Of a DNA stretch of 64,000 bases, positions 56,543-64,000 are shown one piece after another. The stretch's first letter is position 1. Every line of letters starts with the position of its first letter. Made by a program: the position numbers and the translations under genes. Source of the DNA: Boswellia sacra (taxonomy: Eukaryota > Streptophyta > Magnoliopsida > Sapindales > Burseraceae); NCBI GenBank assembly GCA_013180625.2, contig SNVD02002607.1, positions 62,001 through 126,000 of the forward strand. The letters are read 5' to 3'. The notes under the pieces are model-generated. The model ran no database searches. It saw nothing but the letters and a program-made list of their open reading frames with translations, and had not been told where the DNA came from.

Positions 56543-58096
56543 TGACACATCCGAAAAAGGATTATCTCCCAAGTATATGAGTGTTGAAGTAATAAACTCA
56601 GCAAGACCAGGGTCAATCCACGAGGAAAAGGATTTAGCGATACAAACTAAAAGATGAGAAATATGATATGAATAATTCAAATAATTAACAAGATGATATT
56701 AACAAATAAAAGTAAATATGGTAGACGGTAAAAGCGACTACTCAAATGTAAACAAAAATAAAAGGTGGTAAAACCATCCATTGAAATAGGAAGTAAGACC
56801 TATCATAGCAAATGAAAGAAAAAGTTCATAAACAATAAACAAGAATACTTAAAATACACAAGTAAGAGGAATTAACACATTAATATTGAAAGCTAAGGTT
56901 ATGAGATCCGTCATTGACATATCAAATAAGGATAAATAACCTGATTATAACTCAATTAGAATCCACATGTCAAGGAGGTTCCAATTAGAAGGTATGTCAT
57001 TTAAGCCCATTTTAGTTATATGAATTATATTTGTTTCTTTACCAATGTTTATATCACGTCTTGTAAATGGGTTTAAGCATCCAATGTGCCAATCACCATA
57101 TGTCTACAACAAATCAAGGTTCCTAACTAGACTTGTATCGATAAGAAAGAATCATACGACATCTAGGAAGGATCTAAGCATTTGATATACCAAGGATTGT
57201 CTACAATGGATCAAAACCTCCACTTTACGAGTGATGTCAAGATTGATTAAGAAAATAAATATAAAACATATAAAATAAACAACTCAAGATTATGATTTTT
57301 AAGAATATATCAAAGGGTTAGAAAATCTGTATTCTCATATCAAGGGTTCCACCCTTTCACCTTAGTAAGAGATAATTTAGCAAGATATTATGCAAGAAAG
57401 AAAATAAATTGCAAGAAGAACATGATTTATTAATAACATCAAAAGAACAAAACACAAGAGAGAAAACACAATGTTAAGAGATCCCAGACAAGAGCTAAGA
57501 TGCCTTAATGGGTCACAATCTGCCTCTATTTATAGATACATTTGGGGGTAAACTTATTAAATTTACAAAGGAACAATTGTAAAATATCTTGTTAAAAATT
57601 TGAATCATGATGTGCACCAACTTTGACCACCGATTTCGGCATCGAAATATTTAGAATTTTGATAACATGTCTTCATGAAAGTTGTAGATATATCTCTCAG
57701 CTTTCTATAATATCTTGATTCATATGATTTAGATACGTATATCAAGAGATATGGTCAAAATATTGAGGCACGGTTAGGCTCAACTGAAACTGCAGATGGG
57801 TTCATTTTAAGCCCAATTTTGGTCCACTAAAAATCTGAATTTCATGATTATTGTGAAATACAATCTTGTAGAAAATTTAATCAGTTTCCAACAAATCTAG
57901 ATTTGCACCATTCTGCTTTATAAATAGAAAGTTATGCCAATTTTATCGAGCCTGCAACAAAAATTGAAATTAAGATGAAGCTAATTTAGAAGATGCAAAG
58001 ACTACAAATATGCTTAAGTTGAAGAATTTAATGACACTATTAGTGCAATATGATGAATTAAGCTCTTATTAAACATACACATTTAAGTGTTCATCA
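56543..58096 (-). repeat. 5' LTR of Athila-like element DF (1554 bp)
   Basis: Minus strand TGATGAACACTTAAATGTG to CGGATGTGTCA, clearly the same LTR family as element B but more diverged and about 190 bp longer. The outer end of the nest is at 58096. The matching 3' LTR is not in the window. Confidence 0.82.
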
Positions 58097-59430
58097 ATGA
58101 GTTATATTAAGAGTGATACGATTTTTAAAAACTATTCATGCAAACTTTCCTATATAAACCAATGCGTCATAATTTGATTAGAGGAGTGAATTTTGAATTT
58201 TATTTACATTAATTAATGTAGATGATGTGATAGTCATTCAATTATGTCACATAAGTTTATATGAATAGTTTGTAAGAGTAGCACATTCGAATGATGAATG
58301 CAAATAAATAGTTTGTAAGAGTACCACTACAGATTGAATGAAGGAAGCTTTTTAAGATTGGTCACAATGAGAATTATTAAAAGAGTTTTGTCGGTAAGTA
58401 GTGTTTGGCCTCAATGAATTATTTGAGGGAAAATTCTCAATTGAAGATGGTCGAAGATCCTCTATTAATTCTAATTAATTAAGTGGATAATTTTATCATA
58501 AGTGCCTACAAAATCAACCTTTTTTGCCTAATAATTAGAAGAAAATAAGCACCAAGTTATGTCTAACTTCTCAATTTACATCTAATACAAAAGCAATCCC
58601 AATTAACATATCTTTTTAGCTAGCTACTGATTTTTAAATTCCTTGGTTATGTAATTATGTAAGTCATTTATAGTTTAAAACCATACTATTTAGATGCCAT
58701 TTAAAATAAAGGCATACATTACATAAAAAGTGGGGCAATTTTCTTCCAAATAATAACTTTAGACACCCATTATTTTTAGGGTGGACTATTTGCAACATCC
58801 TTTTTTATTAACACAACAACTTTTTTGTCCTCTGTCAAGAAATCTCTGACTGATGAGTTAACTTCAGTCCTGGTACCTAGAATTGCACCCCACTCCTTAC
58901 TATAAATATATTTGATAACTTTCGTAGAAGTAATTTTTATCGTCAGAGGCAATATGATAATTTTGATAGAGTGGTGCTATTTGCACCCTACTATTGATCC
59001 AAAGGATTCCCACTCCTTATTATATGCCATTTAAAATTCGATGAATTGACTGCGTATTTCTATATGATCTTAAACACACAGATACGCTATTGAAGATGAT
59101 CAAAGAAGTGTAAAAGAAAAGGATCAATATTTTTTAATGAAGAATTATTTTTTAAAGAAGATGATTTAAGGAAGCATAAGAGTCAGCCCAGTGAACTCCA
59201 GGGTCAAGAATTGAAGTCATGTCCTCTGATCTTTCTTTCAGCAAGCTCTTTACGTAGAATTGTTAAATGAGATGCACTTTAATCGTACTAATCTGATTTT
59301 GATCATTTAGTTGCTACACCTGAGACAAAAATAACCAACCAAAAGATATAACTATAATAAAGAAACAAAGTGACGAGAGTGTTCTACTTAAGTAAGCAAC
59401 AAACTGTCCGTATATATAGTTGGTACATCC
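58097..59430. other. Intergenic DNA, 3' flank of the ankyrin gene
   Basis: AT-rich, no gene seen. Segments at about 58775-58800 and 58965-58995 share GGTG.CTATTTGCA, which may belong to a small transposon, but ends could not be defined. Confidence 0.45.
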
Positions 59431-62400
59431 TTAATTTCTTGGCGGATAAAGGATTGACCTGTAGGTGGATGAATACATTTCAATCATCAGAGGCAACTGA
59501 TGTCTTACAAATATGATCACAGTAAGACCACCGAGGAGGGCGATTGGAATAAAAACCGCCGACCGTAGATCAGAAAGGAGTACATAAATGGCTGCGCAAA
59601 ACGCTGTCATCATGCTTGCAATGGAGAAGAACAGAGTGGAAAGGCCACTAATCAACTTCCCCGGTAAAGACTCCAGAAAATCTTCTTCTGAGTAACGTGA
59701 AGTAAGGATGCCCAAGAATGTAAACACTGACGCAGCGGAAGAAAAAAATGCGAGCGCGTCTGATATGATAAAGATTATGAAAGGTGGTTCGTGCAAAAAT
59801 AAGGGAAAGCCTTCACTGTTGTTGCCACCTGGTACAGTGAAAGCTGCAGCAAAAACAACTGTGATTATGAGTGCAGCTACAACTGAGCATGATGTAGCAG
59901 TATCCTTCATCCATTTTTCACCTTCTTCAACTAACTTCTTGTGTTTTTCAGTGAACAGTTCTGTAGGAGTTTGGTGGTGACCATTACGTTGTTCTTGAAG
60001 GGATGGATGAAGAAAGCTTTGGATAGCCTGAAGAAAAAACGTTAGCGTATGAAGAATACTGTGTTTGATTCTCAAAAAAAAAAAGAACAAACAAAACAAA
60101 AAAACTACAACATTATGTTGTAGTTGATAATTCAGAAGAATCATAGAGGCCCATAATAATAATAAACTACACGTAGAAGTTGTATCACCTTGAAGAATTG
60201 TAACTCCCTTTGCATCTGCAATGCTGCACCTGAGACCTGATTTGAAGGTACATAATCTGCAGCTAAATGCAATAAGTTGTCAGCCGTTGAAAGTTTTTCT
60301 TCTCCATGTTGGTCAGTTTTTGCTTTTGCATCATTTCTATTTGCATGTTGGTCATTTTTTCCTTTTGGAGCATGTGCATGTGCACGTTGTTCAATTTTTC
60401 CTTTTGCAGCTTCAGCATCCGCATGTTGGCCAAGTTTTCCTTCTGTAGCATCTGCATCTGCATGTCGGTCAGTTTTTCGTCTTTCTTTCCCTTCTTTTCT
60501 TTCTGGCGCTATTTTCCATTCCCAGCGAAATACCTTCATTTCTGTTATGAGATGAAAAACTTCAACTTGATGATGTAGGATGGCAAGATGAAGGATGTCC
60601 TCGGTTTCTTCTTTGTTGTGCAAAGCAAAAGAAAAGTAATTGGTCTTTAGAATTTCATTAACAATCTCACAGATCCCCAATCTTGTGGCTGAATTTAATG
60701 GTGTCCACAAAGACTCTAAAGCTTCTTCGTAGCTCCAAACAACGTCATGACACATCGCTTTGACAATTTCCAGGGTGTGCATATGTGTTAACTTTGTATC
60801 ATGCAATGATTTGATGCCTGGGACTGCACTTCTATTCAAGTCAATTGAAGAAGAAATCCTTGAAGGTACTCATCTGAAGAAAAATGTTTCAATGCTTACC
60901 TAGCATGAGAGGTTTCCAGAGCATAATGCATAATTTGTTGAACGAAGGACCTGTGATATATATAAGCAGAAGCATTAAATATTCAATATCATAATAAAGT
61001 GAAAGTTAATGTATAAATATAGTGATTTGAAGGAAAATTAATTAATAGATTTCAGAAGAATACGCTTTTTCGAAAAAGTATTTGTTATGTCAACCATGGG
61101 GTTCTGATTCTCCACGTCTGCATGCATATTTTCATTGTGGGGTGGAATAGTTTCTTCTGGCACTGGAATCCCTGCAAAGATATGCAAGGACTTCGTAATT
61201 TCCAAAATTTCTTTTGGCATGTGTAAAGTCGATACACATTAATATCAAATTAAAATAGGCCTAGCTATTTTTTTAATGTGTAATATCCAGTACCAGTATT
61301 GAACTGATAATAATTATTAAAAAAATGACCTTGCTAAAATAAAATATTATTTTTCAGGTACCAATTTTATTTTTGAAACAAATAAAAAATCAATTATTGT
61401 TTTAACAGTATTGTTAAAGTGCACACCTTAAGGTAACTCCAAATTTTGAGAGTAATTATAAGGATTCACTTGCACAAATAGATATTATCTATTTTGGATT
61501 TAACAAGTAAGATTGTGGTTTTTGAAATCACTCTGAAAACGTCATGTTAACATAAGGAGGTCACTGCATATATTTTCTGCCTTTAATCAGACACATAAAA
61601 TAGTTATGATATCCCAGTACCTTGGTTATTCTATTTTATACTATATAAGGTCGATTTTTTTTCCGAAAATATATATGTGTATGTGTGTACGTGTGTGTAT
61701 ATATATATATATACATCTTGACTATGGACTTTTCATTCAAGGGCTGTACGGGACTAGTAACCATTAATGGCATATTTCTAAAATATTATATAACCCTCTA
61801 GGAAGCAATATAAAAAGATATCTCTTAAGATGACTTTGTATTGTGAAGGCATTAAACTTTTGCAGGTAGAAAGTAAAGAATAGAAGAGAGTGGACAGCAA
61901 TTACAATCATAGATTTTGCTCTCCCAGTATCGAAGCTGACTACCACTTCTAAACGCCGAAGGCCTACCAGCCAGCATTTCTAAAATGCTTCCTCTGTCTT
62001 TCTTCTCTCCACGAGCTAAATTTGGATATTTCTTCAATAACTCAAAGGCTATATCTGTAAAAGGAGTGGCAAAAAATAAAACCAAGGCACTTAAAGAATT
62101 TAATCAATTAATCGAGAAGTTCATAAACTCGTGACATATCTATCACCTCATATGCACAATAAGATAAGGATAATTTTAAAATCATATCTGTCCTGAAAGC
62201 TAATGTTAAGATATCGACAACTGCGTATATGAAAAATAAAAATCATTAAATCACTTTCAGTACCAAACTCATTGAAAGAAGTGAAATATTATTAATTTAT
62301 CACAATCTCTGAATTAGTTTACTATTTGCTATAATGAAAGCAAGTTGCGTGTCATAGAAATCAATAAAATTGCACTTATCATAATGACCACAATTGATCA

Positions 62401-63290
62401 GATTTTTTAGCATTTTGAAACCTCTGTTGTTTTTCTTGTTATCCTTGCCATCCAAGGATACCGTTGTATGTTTCCACAGATAGTGAATTATTTCCTTATG
62501 GCCCCACTTCGCTGCACTCTGAATTGGCAGTAAACCGCGGCCGGCTTTCCTTTTATTTGGCATATCTTTGTTCATACCCACAAAGAATTTTGCAGCTTTT
62601 ATATTGCCAGCCAAAGCAGCCGCAAAGAGAGGGGACTGGCCATACTGATCGTCCAATTCTAGTGATTTTGGTTCAATTGATGCAAACTTCTCAAAAACCG
62701 AAACAGGGACATTTAAGTTCCTAGAAATTACATGAAAAATGGTCTCCTCATAAGTACTGAAAACAAACTTGGAGGTCAAGACCCGATTCTTTTCGTGTTC
62801 ACTTCTTACGATCTCAACTACACGTTTCCAATCTTTTTCTTGTATAGCCTTGAAGAATGGCCAGAACCGAATATAATCATTTGTCACTGCTCACATGAAG
62901 AATTTACATAAGAGAAATAGATAATAAGAAATAACCGAAATTCAAAGATAATTTTAAAAATTGCAGATCCATTATTTTCATCTTTAATTTTCCTAATCAG
63001 GCTCGTCTGTAAAAACCAGAGATGGCAAGTGTTTGTCAAAGGCACTGTCCATTTGCCCATAATGACCGGATGACCAGCGCTTATCGGTTTGTAATGAACA
63101 AACATATGGCATGTTAGCCTCAGTTACAGTTAGTTAGACAATTAAAAAAATTTTAGTTTAATTATTTTTCTTTCAAAGCATCCTTTTTTTTTTTTTAATA
63201 TCCTGAGAAAATATGAAATGCAGAAGCACAACAGACTGGTTATCAAAGTGTGATCAGTATGTTTAACTTACTTTTAGTATCACCTTTCAT
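59431..63290 (-). CDS. Ankyrin-repeat membrane protein with PGG domain (ACD6/ITN1-like)
   Basis: Seven exons on the minus strand: 63272-63290, 62323-62886, 61905-62054, 61064-61171, 60900-60950, 60189-60823 and 59431-60027. All have GT-AG junctions and consistent phases, giving 707 residues with no stop. The short first exon reads MKGDTK and meets exon 2 at a split ATG codon. Ankyrin repeats are in exon 2 (LDDQYGQSPLFAAALAGNIKAAKFF, GLLPIQSAAKWGHKEIIHYL in short pieces). An IPVPEE linker is followed by LVPGIKSLHDTKLTHMHTLE. A Lys/His/Ala-rich tandem repeat is in exon 6. The last exon carries the PGG domain: ATSCSVVAALIITVVFAAAF, then TVPGG, and three more hydrophobic helices. Relatives such as ACD6 and ITN1 act at membranes in defence and stress signalling. 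Function here is inferred by family only. Confidence 0.88.
60294..60467 (-). repeat. 39-bp coding minisatellite in the ankyrin gene
   Basis: Exon 6 encodes four consecutive 13-residue units: RHADADATEGKLG, QHADAEAAKGKIE, QRAHAHAPKGKND and QHANRNDAKAKTD. A partial QHGEEK follows. Units are in frame and separate the last ankyrin-like repeats from the transmembrane part. The antisense frames across it are repeat shadows. Confidence 0.85.
61659..61712. repeat. TA/TG dinucleotide microsatellite
   Basis: Alternating ATATAT and GTGTGT runs in an intron of the ankyrin gene (intron between 61171 and 61905). Confidence 0.7.
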
Positions 63291-63848
63291 CTCCGTCTCA
63301 GTGCTGAATACTGATGTTGTCTGCCTCCCTGCTAACCGAGTGGTTGGAAGTTTGAATGTCAGTTGACTTTGAGAAACAAGTTTGAGTTTCTTCTATACTA
63401 TCGCAAGCATATATATGCATAAATTGAAACCCACCTGTTTATAGTTAAGCAAAATGATGAGCATAGACTAGCCAATTCTTAAAATCAGCGAGTTGTTTGC
63501 CTCTCACATCGTTTACGACTTTCGGCATGGGATGCTGACATGCATTTATGAGGCATGAGTTGCCCGTAAGTGATGCAAGCAATGACACAATCCGTGAACA
63601 GGTGTATAGCTGTGGTGCTTAATCCAATAATAACTTTTTTGTGGTTTAGATTTTAGTGCATTTTTTAAAAAAAGAAAAAAAATATTATCATATTATTTTA
63701 TATATCTATTATTTATGAATCTTGATTTTCATCTGTTCTATTATAGAGAAAATTACCAAAATTACCTTTTTGTGCTCCATTGAACCCAAAGATGCTCAAG
63801 ATCAGAGATGAACGCAATAGTTTAAAGTTTGCTAATGATCAAAGAGGC

Positions 63849-63853
<5 letters not shown>
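63291..63853 (-). promoter_or_regulatory. Upstream region of the ankyrin gene
   Basis: This is the 5' side of the minus-strand gene. No TATA box could be assigned with confidence. The leader next to the ATG reads ACTGAGACGGAG. No other gene was seen. Confidence 0.4.

Positions 63854-63895
<42 letters not shown>
63854..63895 (+). repeat. (CT)21 microsatellite
   Basis: About 21 uninterrupted CT units, followed by imperfect CT and TA repeats to about 63927. It lies about 560 bp upstream of the ankyrin gene start. Confidence 0.95.
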
Positions 63896-63897
<2 letters not shown>

Positions 63898-64000
63898 CTC
63901 TATCTCTCTCTTTCTATATATATATAGACACAAAAACTTAATTTGACTTGTCATGTTATTTTCTACTTCAATAATGATATACCTATAATTCATTTTTTAT

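Noticed and set aside
60221..60578. Several plus-strand frames rich in Cys/Ser/Phe
   Set aside because: Antisense shadows of the coding minisatellite in exon 6 of the ankyrin gene.
62884..63105. 73-codon minus-strand frame just upstream of ankyrin exon 2
   Set aside because: Lies in the first intron. The spliced frame from the ATG at 63290 explains exon 2 better, with a split ATG codon at the junction.
1..64000. tRNA, rRNA or snoRNA genes
   Set aside because: None could be recognised. The tRNA-like matches are primer binding sites of retrotransposons.

Overview
The window is nuclear DNA of a eudicot plant, most likely a woody rosid. The evidence is AT-rich intergenic DNA, GT-AG introns, TIR-type resistance gene fragments, an ATXR6-type histone methyltransferase, an ankyrin/PGG membrane protein, and nested Athila-like, Ty3/gypsy and Ty1/copia retrotransposons. 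A Citrus relative would fit, but nothing here proves it. Three categories matter: two genes that look intact, several broken or duplicated gene pieces, and about 35 kb of nested transposons.

Left part (1-22.6 kb). There are three related TIR-domain loci: copy 1 at 0.2 kb (+), copy 2 at 3.7-5.6 kb (-) and copy 3 at 19.0-20.25 kb (+). Copies 1 and 2 share a 597-bp inverted repeat lying in their introns. Between them lie a Ty1/copia remnant and decayed DNA. At 9.6-10.4 kb an mTERF-like pseudogene is joined head-on to the first exon of a DEDD 3'-5' exonuclease gene. A second copy of that exon at 17.1-17.7 kb is split by a 371-bp hAT-type MITE. Between these copies sits a complete six-exon ATXR6-like gene (11.25-13.37 kb, 347 aa), which should deposit H3K27me1. 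MITEs with clear terminal inverted repeats and target-site duplications (Harbinger/Tourist, hAT, Mutator types) are scattered here.

Centre (22.65-58.1 kb). This is a transposon nest. Athila-like element A (+) is interrupted in its protease by a copia element C that lacks most of pol. To the right lie intron-bearing fragments of a coiled-coil gene and of VIRILIZER, ending at a CACTA terminus that sits inside the integrase of an older Athila-like element DF (-). DF is also interrupted by a Ty3/gypsy chromovirus-type element E (-). E in turn carries a solo LTR of the A family and a nearly complete 11.2-kb Athila-like element B (+) with paired LTRs and a 5-bp target duplication.

The most unusual feature is inside element B. 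Between pol and the 3' LTR lies a complete, intronless 216-codon LONELY GUY (LOG) cytokinin-activating enzyme gene with its catalytic motifs and an EAR-like C-terminus, although the surrounding gag and pol are broken. This looks like a host hormone-biosynthesis gene captured and carried by an LTR retrotransposon.

Right part (58.1-64 kb). A seven-exon ACD6/ITN1-like ankyrin-repeat gene with a C-terminal four-helix PGG domain (707 aa, minus strand) has an open frame across all predicted junctions. It contains a 39-bp coding minisatellite. A (CT)21 microsatellite lies in its upstream region.
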